A stretch of DNA of 64,000 nt from Xanthobacteraceae bacterium (GTDB lineage: Bacteria > Pseudomonadota > Alphaproteobacteria > Rhizobiales > Xanthobacteraceae). Made by a program: the position numbers and the translations under genes. This document shows positions 21,389 through 31,958 of the stretch, piece by piece (the stretch's first letter is position 1; the number at the start of each line of letters is the position of its first letter). A model generated the notes under the pieces. The model made no database searches. It was not told the origin of the DNA and saw nothing but the letters and a program-made list of their open reading frames with translations. The stretch spans positions 1 through 64,000 of the forward strand of contig JAIENY010000010.1 in the NCBI GenBank assembly GCA_019750915.1, read 5' to 3'.

Positions 21389-22912
21389 TTATTTCTTCTT
21401 GCCCAGTCCCGGAAATCCTCCGAGGCCGGGCAATGTCGGTTTTCCAAGCCCCGGAAGGCCCGGCATGTCTTTCGGCAGTGACGGCATTCCCTGCGGCAAT
21501 CCACCGGGCATTTTTTCCGCCATCTGCTTGATCTGTTCCGGCGATGGCATGCCGCCGCCAATTCCCATCATGTTGGCGAGGCCCGCCATCGGGCCGCGCT
21601 TGCCAGCACCTGCATTTTTGCCCATCGCCTTCATCATGTCGGCCATGTTCCGGTGCATTTTCAGAAGCTTGTTGAGTTCTTCGACCCTTAGTCCGGCCCC
21701 CGTTGCGATACGCTTCTTGCGGCTCGCCTTGAGGATGTCGGGGTTCTTGCGTTCCTCGCGCGTCATCGAATCGATCAGCGCCATCTGACGCTTCAGGACT
21801 TTTTCGTCGAGGTTTGCGGCGGCCAGCTGGTTTTTCATCTTGGCCACGCCGGGAAGCATGCCCATCAGCCCGCCGATGCCGCCCATGTTCTGCATCTGCG
21901 ACAACTGTTCGCGCAGATCGGCAAGGTCGAACTTGCCCTTGCGCATTTTCTCCGCGGTGCGGGCTGCCTTCTCCGCGTCGATATTGGCGGCGGCTTTTTC
22001 GACCAGGGATACGATGTCGCCCATGCCGAGAATGCGGCTAGCGATGCGCGAAGGGAAAAAATCCTCCAGTGCATCTGTCTTTTCGCCGGTGCCCATCAGC
22101 TTGATCGGCTTGCCGGTTACGGCGCGCATCGACAGCGCGGCGCCGCCGCGGCCATCGCCGTCCACCCGCGTCAGGACGATGCCCGTGAGCCCAACCCGTT
22201 CGTCGAATGCGCGGGCGAGGTTGACCGCGTCCTGACCGGTCAGGGAGTCGGCAACCAGCAATACTTCGTGCGGGCTCGCAGCGGCCTTCACGCTGGCGGC
22301 TTCCTGCATCATCTCTTCATCGAGCGTGGTTCGTCCGGCGGTATCGAGCAGGACGATATCGTAACCACCGAGCTTTGCCGCCTGCAACGCGCGGATCGCG
22401 ATCTGTTGCGGCTGCTGGTTTGCGACGACAGGCAGCGTCTCGATGGAGAGATCGCGGCCAAGCACAGCAAGCTGTTCTTGCGCGGCCGGACGATAGACGT
22501 CGAGCGACGCCATCAGCACTTTCTTCTTGTCGCGCTGGGTCAGGCGGCGGGCGAGTTTCGCTGTGGTTGTCGTTTTGCCCGAGCCTTGCAGGCCGACCAT
22601 CATGATCGCGACTGGCGCAGGCGCGTTGAGATCGATGCCCTGTCCGTCGGAGCCGAGCGTCGCCACCAGTTCGTCGTGAACGATCTTCACGACCATCTGG
22701 CCGGGGGTCACCGATTTAACGACGGTGGCGCCGATGGCCTGCTCGCGGACCTTGTCGATGAACGAGCGCACAACATCGAGTGCGACGTCCGCCTCGAGCA
22801 GCGCACGGCGCACTTCGCGCATGGCGGCATCGACATCGGCCTCCGACAGCGCGCCGCGCCGCGTCAGCTTGTCGAGAATGCCTCCCAGTCGTTCCGACAG
22901 ATTGTCGAACAT
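21389..22912 (-). CDS. ffh: Signal recognition particle protein
   Basis: GLQGSGKTTTTAKLARRL, DTAGRTTLDEEMM, Met-rich M domain; start MFDNLSERLGG at 22912. Confidence 0.97.
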   Translation of the reverse strand: MFDNLSERLGGILDKLTRRGALSEADVDAAMREVRRALLEADVALDVVRSFIDKVREQAIGATVVKSVTPGQMVVKIVHDELVATLGSDGQGIDLNAPAPVAIMMVGLQGSGKTTTTAKLARRLTQRDKKKVLMASLDVYRPAAQEQLAVLGRDLSIETLPVVANQQPQQIAIRALQAAKLGGYDIVLLDTAGRTTLDEEMMQEAASVKAAASPHEVLLVADSLTGQDAVNLARAFDERVGLTGIVLTRVDGDGRGGAALSMRAVTGKPIKLMGTGEKTDALEDFFPSRIASRILGMGDIVSLVEKAAANIDAEKAARTAEKMRKGKFDLADLREQLSQMQNMGGIGGLMGMLPGVAKMKNQLAAANLDEKVLKRQMALIDSMTREERKNPDILKASRKKRIATGAGLRVEELNKLLKMHRNMADMMKAMGKNAGAGKRGPMAGLANMMGIGGGMPSPEQIKQMAEKMPGGLPQGMPSLPKDMPGLPGLGKPTLPGLGGFPGLGKKK

Positions 22913-23179
22913 CCGCGCTCTACCCGTTTTCTCCGCGAGGAGATTAAAATCCAAACACGTTTGCGCCCGAGGGCGCACAGCGCTGTCGGGCGTTAACCTC
23001 CGGCGTCTCGCACCGGTCGGCAGGTCGAAAAGAAAATCTTTCCGAAAGTTGCGGCGGTTAAACCCCGCTGACCGGCCAAAGTCAAGAAAATACCGGAAGC
23101 CATTGAATTGTATGACTAAAACCCCTTAGTCGCGCAACTGTCACTTGCTTGCCCCGCTATTTGGGGCCTATCAGGCCTT

Positions 23180-24238
23180 ATGAAAATCTCGCGCCGCGGC
23201 TTTTTTGGTTTTTTGGCTGGCTTTGCAGCCATCGGCACGGGCCTTTCCTCGTGGGCATCCAGCATGAAAATTTACGACGGTCCTGTGTCCGATCATTTCG
23301 ACGGGGCGCATTTCTTCGATCCGCATGGCGCAGAACCACGACCCGTCACCGATCTTGTTCGCTGGCGGCTCACTCGAAATCCCGCGCAATGGCCCTCCCA
23401 CGCGCCGAGTGGATTTTCGGACGAGCCACCTTCAAGCGTGGCTGGAACTCAAGTCCGCTTCTCGTATGTGGGCCACGCCAGCTGGCTGATCCAAACAGCG
23501 GGTCTGAACATCCTCATCGATCCGATCTGGTCGGAGCGCTGCTCGCCGGTATCATTCGCCGGACCCAAACGGGTCAACGCGCCGGGCATCGCGTTCGAGA
23601 AGTTGCCGCCGATCGATGTCGTGCTGGTGACTCATGGACATTACGATCACCTTGATATGGCGACGCTGTCAAAGCTCGCGGCAAAGTTTTCGCCGCGGGT
23701 CATCACACCTCTCGGCAATGACGTCACGATGAAAACCGGGGACGCGGCAATCCGTGCCGAGGCTTTCGACTGGCACCAGCGTGTCGAGATCGGTAATGGC
23801 GTCGCGGTCTATCTGGCGCCGACGCGGCACTGGAGCGCTCGCGGTTTGTTCGATCGCAACAAGGTGCTGTGGGCGAGTTTCGTGATCGAGACGCCCGCGG
23901 GAAAAATTTATGCGGTGGGCGATTCCGGCTATGGCGACGGCGGTCATTTTCGCAGGGTCCGCGAGGCATACGGTGCGTTGCGCGTTGCTTTGTTGCCGAT
24001 CGGCGCTTACGAACCTCGCTGGTTCATGCGCGACATGCATATGAATCCATCGGACGCAGTGAAAGCGTTGGCCGATTGCGGTGCCGAGATGGCACTGGCG
24101 CATCATCATGGCACCTTTCAGCTCACCGACGAGGCGATCGACGCTCCTGCCAACGAACTGGTGCGGGCGCGCGAAGCTGCAAAGCTGCCGCCCGAGAAAT
24201 TCGTTGCACTGAAACCCGGCCAGACCTTCGAGCTTTGA
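23180..24238 (+). CDS. Tat-exported metallo-beta-lactamase-fold hydrolase
   Basis: SRRGFFGFLAGFAAIG Tat-like signal; VTHGHYDHLD zinc motif; GDSGYGDGGHF; MHMNPSDAVKAL. Confidence 0.9.
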   Translation: MKISRRGFFGFLAGFAAIGTGLSSWASSMKIYDGPVSDHFDGAHFFDPHGAEPRPVTDLVRWRLTRNPAQWPSHAPSGFSDEPPSSVAGTQVRFSYVGHASWLIQTAGLNILIDPIWSERCSPVSFAGPKRVNAPGIAFEKLPPIDVVLVTHGHYDHLDMATLSKLAAKFSPRVITPLGNDVTMKTGDAAIRAEAFDWHQRVEIGNGVAVYLAPTRHWSARGLFDRNKVLWASFVIETPAGKIYAVGDSGYGDGGHFRRVREAYGALRVALLPIGAYEPRWFMRDMHMNPSDAVKALADCGAEMALAHHHGTFQLTDEAIDAPANELVRAREAAKLPPEKFVALKPGQTFEL

Positions 24239-24256
24239 GGGCTGCGGCTCCACGCA

Positions 24257-24961
24257 TCAAGGCGTTTTCGGCTTTAGCTCGTAAGTCACGTTGACGCTGA
24301 CGCGGAGCGTGTCTTCTCCCGGTGCGATGGGCGCAGGCGCGGCTGCGGCGCGCATGGCCATTTTGCGGAAGATTGCCGGTGGCGCTGCGCCATCCTCGGA
24401 AATACTGAGCGGCAACCCGAGCGTCATGCCAGCCGCCTGCGCATAGATCTCGGCCTTGCGGTGGGCGTCGTCCATTGCCTTCGTGCGGGCGTCATCGAGC
24501 AGTTTCGATGTTTGTGAAACCGCGAAACTCACGCCATCGATGTCGTTCGCGCCGGCGCCCACCAGGGCGTCGATGGTGTTGGCCACCATTCCAACGTCGC
24601 GCAGTTTGACAGTGACGCGATTGGAGGCGCGATAGCCGACGATCTGCTGCTGGCCGCCGGAATTGGCATTACGGTTTTCGAATAGCGGCTGCAGCGAAAG
24701 CTGTGAGGTCTGAAGGTCTTTCTGATCGACGCCTGCCCCCTTCAATGCGAGCAGAACATCGCCCATGGCTTTGTTGTTGACCTCGCTCGCCTGTTTCGCG
24801 GTTTTGCCCTGAGAGGTGACGCCGGCGGAAATCTCGGCGCGGTCGGGCGCGACCGCGATCGTTGCTTCGCCTGAAACCGACACCGAGGGAGGATCGGTGT
24901 CAGCCATTGCGGGATTCAAAGCCATGGCGACAAGCATGGCGGCAGCGACGTAACGCATCAT
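24257..24961 (-). CDS. SIMPL domain-containing exported protein
   Basis: 234 aa; PPSVSVSGEATIAVAPDRAEISAGVTSQGKTAKQASEVNNKAM. Confidence 0.88.
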   Translation of the reverse strand: MMRYVAAAMLVAMALNPAMADTDPPSVSVSGEATIAVAPDRAEISAGVTSQGKTAKQASEVNNKAMGDVLLALKGAGVDQKDLQTSQLSLQPLFENRNANSGGQQQIVGYRASNRVTVKLRDVGMVANTIDALVGAGANDIDGVSFAVSQTSKLLDDARTKAMDDAHRKAEIYAQAAGMTLGLPLSISEDGAAPPAIFRKMAMRAAAAPAPIAPGEDTLRVSVNVTYELKPKTP

Positions 24962-24971
24962 GATCGGCCTC

Positions 24972-25781
24972 TTACTTTAACGGCACGAAGACATTGATGA
25001 CGAGCTTGTCCTCTTCAACCTTGAGCGGATCAGTGACGTATTCCTCGATGAACATGTCCCTCGCTTCGAGCTTCTTGTCGTCGAGATAGTTGGTGATCGC
25101 CTCGTAGGTGTTGTCCATGTTGTCGTAGGAGCCATGGTGGACGAACTTCAGCATCTTGCCCTCAGGCGATTGCGTGATGACCATGTCCTTCGTAAGATTT
25201 TTTGGATCCTGATCGACCGGGATTTCTGCCTGAAACGTGAAACCGGCGTCATCGGTCGAGGTATAGACGATCAGGATGGGGCCGGCGGGGGCAATCTTCT
25301 GCTTGGCAAGCAGGTTGGTCAGCGTTTTGATCGACTCCGTCAACGTCTCGAAGGCGGTGTCCCAGACGGCTTTGCTCTTTAGCGCCAGAACCTTTTTTCC
25401 GGTCAACGTGACTTCGTCCCCGAAAGGCTCTGCGGCCTCGGTCTTGAGCGGCGGGCTTGCTGCCGGCGTTTCGGCAGCCGGCGGGATCGCCGGTGGTGCT
25501 TCTGCCGGGGTGGAAGTTGCGGGGGGTGTAGCCGGGGGGGCGGGCGTAGCCTGGGAAGCTCCGGGTGACGGCGGCGTCACGGGTGCAGGCGTCGCCGGTT
25601 CAGATGCCACAGGCGCGGGCGTCGCCGCGGCCGGAGGCGCCGCCGTTGTTGCAGACTTGTCAGAAACGGCCGGTGGCGTTGGTGCGGGAGATTGAGCGAA
25701 AGCGGGTGGGGCTGCCATCAATGTCGCCGCAAGGGCCAACACAACCGGCGAAACGGGCCGGGACATTCCAGGCAGGGTCAT
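24972..25781 (-). CDS. Exported protein, Pro/Ala-rich N-half plus GyrI-like/effector-binding C-terminal domain
   Basis: 269 aa; signal peptide, Pro/Ala linker, C-terminal GPILIVYTSTDDAGFTFQAEIPV...LKFVHHGSYDNMDNTYEAITNYLDDKKLEARDMFIEEYVTDP. Confidence 0.7.
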   Translation of the reverse strand: MTLPGMSRPVSPVVLALAATLMAAPPAFAQSPAPTPPAVSDKSATTAAPPAAATPAPVASEPATPAPVTPPSPGASQATPAPPATPPATSTPAEAPPAIPPAAETPAASPPLKTEAAEPFGDEVTLTGKKVLALKSKAVWDTAFETLTESIKTLTNLLAKQKIAPAGPILIVYTSTDDAGFTFQAEIPVDQDPKNLTKDMVITQSPEGKMLKFVHHGSYDNMDNTYEAITNYLDDKKLEARDMFIEEYVTDPLKVEEDKLVINVFVPLK

Positions 25782-25933
25782 TCAAATCTCCATTGGGTCC
25801 GAACATCGGGAATGCAGCGTAGCATGGGCAAAAATCCTCGTCTCATGACAGATAAGAGAGCGGGTGATGTCGCTGCCCGGTGCTTTTCCGGCTGGTCATT
25901 TGCGGAATCTTCGCCATATAAGGCGCTGGGATT

Positions 25934-26812
25934 ATGACCATGAGCGCGCTCGGCAACCACAATTTCGCGAAAATGAACGGGATCGGCAACGAGATCGTCG
26001 TGGTCGATCTGCGTGACTCGGGTGCAGGCGTCAGCACCGCCGAGGCGCGGGCGATCGCCGCGACGAATGGCGTGCCGTACGATCAGCTCATGGTCCTGCA
26101 GAAGCCGCGTCTGCCCGGGACCAGCGCCTTTATCCGTATCTACAACAATGACGGGTCCGAAGCGGGCGCATGCGGCAACGGGATGCGCTGTGTCGCCGAG
26201 CGCGTGTTTTCCGCGAGCGGCGAGCACGCGGCGACGTTCGAAACCAGGGCTGGGCTCCTCAACTGCTGGCAGGGGCCCGAGCCGGGACTTTATACGGTGG
26301 ATATGGGCGTGCCGAAGTTCGGCTGGCAGGACATTCCGCTGGCCGAGGAATTCCGCGACACCCGCTACATCGAATTGCAGATCGGGCCGATCGACGCGCC
26401 GGTGCTGCACTCACCGTCCGTCGTCAGCATGGGAAATCCGCACGCGATCTTCTGGGTCGAGGATATTGAGGCCTACGACCTCGCGCGCTTCGGGCCGTTG
26501 CTGGAAAATCACCCGATCTTCCCCGAACGCGCCAACATTACGCTCGCGCACATTGTCGATCGCGATCACATCGAGATGCGCACCTGGGAGCGCGGTGCGG
26601 GCTTGACCAAGGCCTGCGGCTCGGCAGCCTGCGCCACCGCGGTCGCCGCGGCGCGTCTCCGCCGGACCGCGCGCGTCGTTCGTATGACGCTGCCGGGCGG
26701 CGAGCTCACCATCGATTGGCGCGAGAGCGACGATCATGTGCTGATGACCGGTCCCGCGGTGCTGGAATATGAAGGCCGCTTCGATCCGGCGTTGTTCGCA
26801 AACGTCGCCTGA
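25934..26812 (+). CDS. dapF: Diaminopimelate epimerase
   Basis: [45 protein letters not shown]. Confidence 0.97.
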   Translation: MTMSALGNHNFAKMNGIGNEIVVVDLRDSGAGVSTAEARAIAATNGVPYDQLMVLQKPRLPGTSAFIRIYNNDGSEAGACGNGMRCVAERVFSASGEHAATFETRAGLLNCWQGPEPGLYTVDMGVPKFGWQDIPLAEEFRDTRYIELQIGPIDAPVLHSPSVVSMGNPHAIFWVEDIEAYDLARFGPLLENHPIFPERANITLAHIVDRDHIEMRTWERGAGLTKACGSAACATAVAAARLRRTARVVRMTLPGGELTIDWRESDDHVLMTGPAVLEYEGRFDPALFANVA

Positions 26813-26814
26813 CC

Positions 26815-28113
26815 ATGGCGGTCGAGGTCATCACCTTCGGATGCCGCCTCAACGGCTTTGAGTCGGAAGTCATCAGCCGCGAGGCTTCCCTCGCCGGGAT
26901 TTCGGACACGTTCGTCGTCAACACCTGCGCGGTCACCAATGAGGCTGTGGCGCAGGCACGTCAGGCAATCCGCAAACTTCGGCGCGACAATCCGGAACGG
27001 CGCATCATCGTGACCGGCTGCGCAGCGCAGACCCAGCCGCAGATGTTTGCTGAAATGCCGGAAGTCGATCGGGTGCTTGGCAACGATGAAAAGATGCGCG
27101 CGACGGCTTGGGCTGCGACACAGACCTTGTTTGAGACCTCGCGGTTCGACCTGTCGCGCGAACAGAAGGTTGCAGTCGCAGACATCATGGCCGTGCGTGA
27201 GATGGCGCCGCATATGCTGGAGGGATTCCGCAATGGGCTGCCGCGCGTGTTTGTCCAGGTACAGAACGGATGCGACCATCGCTGCACGTTCTGCATCATT
27301 CCTTATGGACGTGGTAACTCGCGCTCCGTCGCGATGGGCGCGGTGGTCGATCAGGTGCGTGCACTGGTCGAGGCCGGGCATGTAGAGATCGTTCTCACGG
27401 GTGTCGATATTACGAGCTATGGCACCGATCTTCCCGGTGCGCCGAAACTCGGAGCGTTGATCAAGCAGATCCTCAAGCATGTCCCGGAACTGAAACGGCT
27501 GCGGTTGTCCTCAATCGATTCCATTGAGGCCGATGGTGATCTGCTCGACGCGATCGCGACTGACGAACGGCTGATGCCGCATCTGCATCTATCGCTGCAA
27601 TCGGGTGACGACCTGATCCTTAAGCGAATGAAGCGCAGGCATTCGCGCGTAGACGCGATTGCATTCTGTGCGCAGGTGCGTCGCCTGCGGCCGGATGTAG
27701 TGTTCGGCGCCGACATCATAGCCGGCTTCCCTACCGAAACCGACGAAATGTTCGAGCGCTCGCGCTCCCTGATCGAGGAATGCGATCTCACCTTCCTGCA
27801 CGTGTTTCCTTATTCGCCGCGGCCCGGCACGCCGGCTGCGAAGATGCCGCAAGTCGATGGCCGCCTGATCAAGGAGCGCGCCAAGCGTCTGCGCGGCACA
27901 GGAGAGGCCGCGCTAGCGCGCGCGCTTGCGCGTGAGGTCGGCGCGACGCGTCAGGTCCTGGTGGAGAGCGAAACGCAAGGCCGCACTGTGCACTTTTTTC
28001 CGGTCGAGGTTCGCGATGGCAGAGCGGGCGAAGTCCGCTCTCTTGTGATCGGCGGGTATCGCGATGGCCGATTACAATCCGCGGCCGCCGGGCGGGGGTT
28101 GGCCGCGTCCTGA
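26815..28113 (+). CDS. mtaB: tRNA (t6A37) methylthiotransferase MtaB
   Basis: ITFGCRLNGFESEVI, VNTCAVTNEAVAQARQ, QNGCDHRCTFCIIPYGRGNSRS radical-SAM motif. Confidence 0.95.
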   Translation: MAVEVITFGCRLNGFESEVISREASLAGISDTFVVNTCAVTNEAVAQARQAIRKLRRDNPERRIIVTGCAAQTQPQMFAEMPEVDRVLGNDEKMRATAWAATQTLFETSRFDLSREQKVAVADIMAVREMAPHMLEGFRNGLPRVFVQVQNGCDHRCTFCIIPYGRGNSRSVAMGAVVDQVRALVEAGHVEIVLTGVDITSYGTDLPGAPKLGALIKQILKHVPELKRLRLSSIDSIEADGDLLDAIATDERLMPHLHLSLQSGDDLILKRMKRRHSRVDAIAFCAQVRRLRPDVVFGADIIAGFPTETDEMFERSRSLIEECDLTFLHVFPYSPRPGTPAAKMPQVDGRLIKERAKRLRGTGEAALARALAREVGATRQVLVESETQGRTVHFFPVEVRDGRAGEVRSLVIGGYRDGRLQSAAAGRGLAAS

Positions 28114-28863
28114 TCACTTCAGAAGATGGGCGATCAGCGGAGCAGCCAGCACGTTCAGCAGGCCGACCAGCACCATCACAAGTCCGGCGATGGCGCCTTC
28201 CTCATCGCCGATTTCACGGGCGCGTGCGGTGCCAGCGCCATGGGCTCCGATCCCGAACAGCGCGCCGCGCGACAGTGACGAGATGAGCGGAAAACGGAAA
28301 AGAATCAAATCACCAAGAGCCGCGCCGGCAATGCCGGTGATCACCACGAAGACCGCGGTCAGATCGGGAATGCCGCCGATTTCCCCGGAGACCTCCATTG
28401 CGAATGGTGTGCTGATCGATCGCGGCAGCAGGCTCAGGCGCAGTGTGCCGTCCAGTCCGACCAGCGAGGCCATGCCCCAGCTTGTCACGATGGATGTGAC
28501 GCTCCCCACAATCATGCCGATCAAAAGAACGGGCCACTGATTGCGGATCAGCTCGCGCTGTTCATAAATCGGGATTGCGAATGCGACCGTCACCGGGCCG
28601 AGCAGCAACAGCAGCCATTTGGTGCCGCGGATGTAATCGCCATAGGACGCATGCAGCGAGAGCACCACGATGCCGATCAGAATCGGTGTCACGGCAAGCG
28701 GCGATAGCCACCACTGCGGCCACGTCCTGTAGATCCTCTTGGAGAGCCAGTAGAAAGCAATCGTGATGGTGGACCAGAGAAGAACCTGGAGGCTGGTCTC
28801 AACGAGAGCGTGATGCGACGGGGACACGGGCGAGCCTCCAGCGGTAGCATCGGTCGACCGCAA
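28114..28863 (-). CDS. lrgB: LrgB/YohK family membrane protein
   Basis: SLLPRSISTPFAMEVSGEIGGIPDLTAVFVVITGIAGA; ALFGIGAHGAGTARAREIGDEEGAIAGLVMVL. True start may be an internal GTG. Confidence 0.88.
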   Translation of the reverse strand: MRSTDATAGGSPVSPSHHALVETSLQVLLWSTITIAFYWLSKRIYRTWPQWWLSPLAVTPILIGIVVLSLHASYGDYIRGTKWLLLLLGPVTVAFAIPIYEQRELIRNQWPVLLIGMIVGSVTSIVTSWGMASLVGLDGTLRLSLLPRSISTPFAMEVSGEIGGIPDLTAVFVVITGIAGAALGDLILFRFPLISSLSRGALFGIGAHGAGTARAREIGDEEGAIAGLVMVLVGLLNVLAAPLIAHLLK

Positions 28864-29212
28864 AAACGGTGACGACCATCACGGCCGTGGTGCTTGTGAG
28901 GATCACGGCGAGGATTTTCAGGCCGGTGAGGCCGAGGAATTCCTGATGGTTGAGAACCACCAGCACAGCAGGAACGAAAAACAGCAGCATATCGGCCAGC
29001 AGCAGTTTGGCGCCGCGCTGGACTGTTGAGAGCTTCATCCGGCGAGTGGCGAGCAGAACGATCAGCAGTGCAAGCCCAATCAGGGCTCCGGGAAAGGGCA
29101 GATGGGCGATGCGGACGGCCGCCTCGCCTAGCAGCCAGAACGCGATCACGATTCCGGCCTGCAGAATCGCGCTGTGGCGGACAAATCGGGCGGTTCTGAC
29201 CTGGGGGCTCAT
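28799..29212 (-). CDS. lrgA: LrgA/CidA family membrane protein
   Basis: GIVIAFWLLGEAAVRIAHLPFPGALIGLALLIVLL; LLLADMLLFFVPAVLVVLNH; start MSPQVRTARF at 29212. Confidence 0.87.
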   Translation of the reverse strand: MSPQVRTARFVRHSAILQAGIVIAFWLLGEAAVRIAHLPFPGALIGLALLIVLLATRRMKLSTVQRGAKLLLADMLLFFVPAVLVVLNHQEFLGLTGLKILAVILTSTTAVMVVTVFAVDRCYRWRLARVPVASRSR

Positions 29213-29292
29213 GGTGTGCTCGCGGCGGTTTCGATCAGCCCAATATATATTGCATAGCAACATGATGAAAATGAATTGATTTCATACATATA

Positions 29293-29307
29293 ATTCTATT
29301 ATGGAAT
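29293..29307. promoter_or_regulatory. Candidate LysR-type (T-N11-A) operator between lrgA and LysR gene
   Basis: ATTC-N7-GAAT dyad in an AT-rich divergent intergenic region. Confidence 0.45.
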
Positions 29308-29311
29308 AATA

Positions 29312-30193
29312 ATGGAATTCCGGCCGCTGCGTGCTTTTGTGGAGGTTGTCCGCCAAGGAGGGTTTTCCCAGGCGGCCAAGACAGTGTTTGCGACCCAGTC
29401 CACCATCAGCAAGGCGGTGAAGCAGCTTGAGGATGAAGTCGGAACGCCGCTTCTGGATCGCATTGGACATCGCAGTGTGCTGACCGCCGCGGGCGAGGTC
29501 GTATACCGGCGCGGCGTGAAACTGCTGGCTGATCGTGACGATCTGCTCACCGAACTCAACGAAATTCGCGGCCTCAAGCGTGGGACATTGCGGCTCGGCT
29601 TGCCGCCCGTCGGAAGCAGTACCTTGTTCGCGCCGTTGTTCGCGATCTATCGCCAACGCTATCCGGGAATCGAAGTGAAACTCGTTGAACACGGCAGCGC
29701 GCAACTGACCGAAAGCCTGCGTGCGGGCGAGATCGACTTTGCGGGCGCCTTGCTGCCGACTTCGGAAGATTTCGAGTGGCAGATGGTGAGCAGTGATCCG
29801 CTGATGGCGTTGCTGCCTCCGAATCATCCGCTGCGGGGAAGAGACACGGTCACGCTCAGCGACATCAAGGATACGCCCTTTATCCTTTTCGACAGCGGCT
29901 TCTCCCTGCATCACATCATTCTGGACGCAAGCCGCAAGGCCGGCATCGAGCCCAGCATTGCGGTCTTCAGTACGCAGATCGATTTCATGGTGCGGCTGGT
30001 TGCCGCGGGCCTCGGGATCACGTTTCTTCCGCGAATGATCGCAATTCAGCGCCCCGAACCTGCCGTGGGGTATGTTCTGCTCGATGAGCCGGACACCGAA
30101 TGGATCATGGCCATGGCTTGGCGCCGGGGCGCGTACCTGTCAGGGGCCGCTAAGGCGTGGCTGGAATTGGTCCGCGAGGTTCATCATAGCTGA
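29312..30193 (+). CDS. LysR-family transcriptional regulator
   Basis: N-terminal HTH FVEVVRQGGFSQAAKTVFATQSTISKAVKQLEDEVGTPLLDR. Confidence 0.92.
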   Translation: MEFRPLRAFVEVVRQGGFSQAAKTVFATQSTISKAVKQLEDEVGTPLLDRIGHRSVLTAAGEVVYRRGVKLLADRDDLLTELNEIRGLKRGTLRLGLPPVGSSTLFAPLFAIYRQRYPGIEVKLVEHGSAQLTESLRAGEIDFAGALLPTSEDFEWQMVSSDPLMALLPPNHPLRGRDTVTLSDIKDTPFILFDSGFSLHHIILDASRKAGIEPSIAVFSTQIDFMVRLVAAGLGITFLPRMIAIQRPEPAVGYVLLDEPDTEWIMAMAWRRGAYLSGAAKAWLELVREVHHS

Positions 30194-30941
30194 CACCGGA
30201 TGCGCCGCCCGCGTTTGCCGCGAGTGGCTCCATCGTTGAAGACCAGCCGCACGCCGCCAGTCGCTGATGCAGATGCATCGGCGCGGGCGCCGTGACACGG
30301 ACCGGCGGTTTGTTCTTCGAGAGAGGAACGACGATCTCGCGCGAATGAAGATGCAGACTCGGTTCGCCAAAGCGCGGACCGCTGCCGTAGATGTTGTCTC
30401 CGACAATCGGAAAGCCCATCGCCGCGCAATGCACGCGCAATTGATGCGTGCGTCCGGTGACCGGTTCGAGCGCCAGCCATGTCAGGTCATCGCCGTTTTT
30501 CTGGCTGCGTCCCATCACTTTCCAGCGTGACAGCGAGGGGAGGCCATTCGGGTCGGGCTTCTGCCACCAGCCGCGTTCGGCATCGAGCCGGCCAATCGGA
30601 ATATTGATTTCGCCCTCGTCATCCGTCGGGCCGCCCTCGACCACGGCCCAGTAGGTCTTCCCGATTTTGCCGTGCTTGAACAGCAGACCGAGCGAAGCTG
30701 TTGCCTTGCGGTGGCGACCGAGCACCAGGCAACCGGAGGTGTCGCGGTCGAGCCTATGGGCCAACACCGGCGGGCGCGGCAGGCCGTAGCGCAGGGCGTC
30801 GAACGAAGCCTCGAGATTGGGCCCCCCTTTCGGGCCGCGATGCACCGCAATGCCCGCGGGCTTGTCGATCACCAGCATCAGGCCGTCGCGGTGAAGCACG
30901 CTTGCCTGAATCTCGTCTGGTGTCGGCTGCGGAGTGTCCAT
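30150..30941 (-). CDS. RluA-family pseudouridine synthase
   Basis: LAHRLDRDTSGCLVLGRHRKA, EPVTGRTHQLRVHCAAMGFPIVGDNIYG. Confidence 0.93.
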   Translation of the reverse strand: MDTPQPTPDEIQASVLHRDGLMLVIDKPAGIAVHRGPKGGPNLEASFDALRYGLPRPPVLAHRLDRDTSGCLVLGRHRKATASLGLLFKHGKIGKTYWAVVEGGPTDDEGEINIPIGRLDAERGWWQKPDPNGLPSLSRWKVMGRSQKNGDDLTWLALEPVTGRTHQLRVHCAAMGFPIVGDNIYGSGPRFGEPSLHLHSREIVVPLSKNKPPVRVTAPAPMHLHQRLAACGWSSTMEPLAANAGGASGVSYDEPRGPIPATP

Positions 30942-31010
30942 GTCCCGGATTGGCTTTTGTTTCGTGTCCGAACCGGGTAACACACGGCTTCCTCAGTCCA
31001 CAATCGACAT

Positions 31011-31958
31011 ATGACCGAAAACACGCAGGAACAGACCAAATTGAGCTGGTGGCGGCGATTGTCCGCAGGGCTTAAGCGCACGTCGAGTTCAATCGGCACC
31101 GCGCTCGCCGATCTGGTCACCAAGCGCAAGCTCGATCGAGCGATGGTCGATGACATCGAGGATGTGCTGCTGCGCGCGGATCTTGGAACCGAGGTCGCCT
31201 CGCGCATTGCCGCAAAGGTCGGCGAGGGCCGGTTTGACAAGGCTGTGTCAGCCGAAGACGTGCAGACGGTTGTTGCCGCTGAAGTCGGCAAGGTCCTGTC
31301 GGTCGTTGCCAAGCCTCTGGTGATCGATGAGGAACAAAAGCCGTTCGTCATTCTCGTGGTCGGCGTCAACGGATCGGGCAAGACCACGACCATTGGCAAG
31401 CTTGCGGCGAAGTTCACCGGCGAAGGCCGCAAGGTCATGATGGCGGCGGGCGACACATTCCGTGCAGCGGCGATTGAACAACTCAAGGTCTGGGGCGAGC
31501 GCAGCAACGTACCCGTGGTCGCGCGTGCGCAGGGATCGGACTCGGCGAGCCTGGCGTTTGAGGCTTATAGCGCAGCGAAAGCGGATAATCGTGATGTGCT
31601 GCTGATCGACACCGCAGGACGCCTGCAAAACAAGGCAGAGCTGATGGTCGAACTTGAAAAAGTCGCTCGCGTCATCAAGAAGGTCGATACCAGCGCGCCA
31701 CATGCGGTGCTGCTCGTGCTTGACGCGACAGTCGGCCAGAACGCTTTGTCACAGGTCGATGCATTCCAGAAGACTGCGGGCGTCACGGGTCTTGTGATGA
31801 CAAAGCTCGACGGTACCGCGCGGGGCGGCATTCTCGTCGCTCTCGCCGAGCGATATAAACTTCCGGTGCACTTCATCGGTGTCGGCGAAGGAATCGATGA
31901 CCTCGCGCCGTTTGCTGCGGACGATTTTGCGCGGGCGATAGCCGGACAGGACGCATGA
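31011..31958 (+). CDS. ftsY: Signal recognition particle receptor FtsY
   Basis: [44 protein letters not shown]. Confidence 0.97.
   Translation: MTENTQEQTKLSWWRRLSAGLKRTSSSIGTALADLVTKRKLDRAMVDDIEDVLLRADLGTEVASRIAAKVGEGRFDKAVSAEDVQTVVAAEVGKVLSVVAKPLVIDEEQKPFVILVVGVNGSGKTTTIGKLAAKFTGEGRKVMMAAGDTFRAAAIEQLKVWGERSNVPVVARAQGSDSASLAFEAYSAAKADNRDVLLIDTAGRLQNKAELMVELEKVARVIKKVDTSAPHAVLLVLDATVGQNALSQVDAFQKTAGVTGLVMTKLDGTARGGILVALAERYKLPVHFIGVGEGIDDLAPFAADDFARAIAGQDA

Noticed and set aside
25430-25720. Repeat-like gcc/gcg-rich stretch considered as a CRISPR or VNTR
   Set aside because: It is the Pro/Ala-rich linker coding sequence; no regular unit length or spacers.
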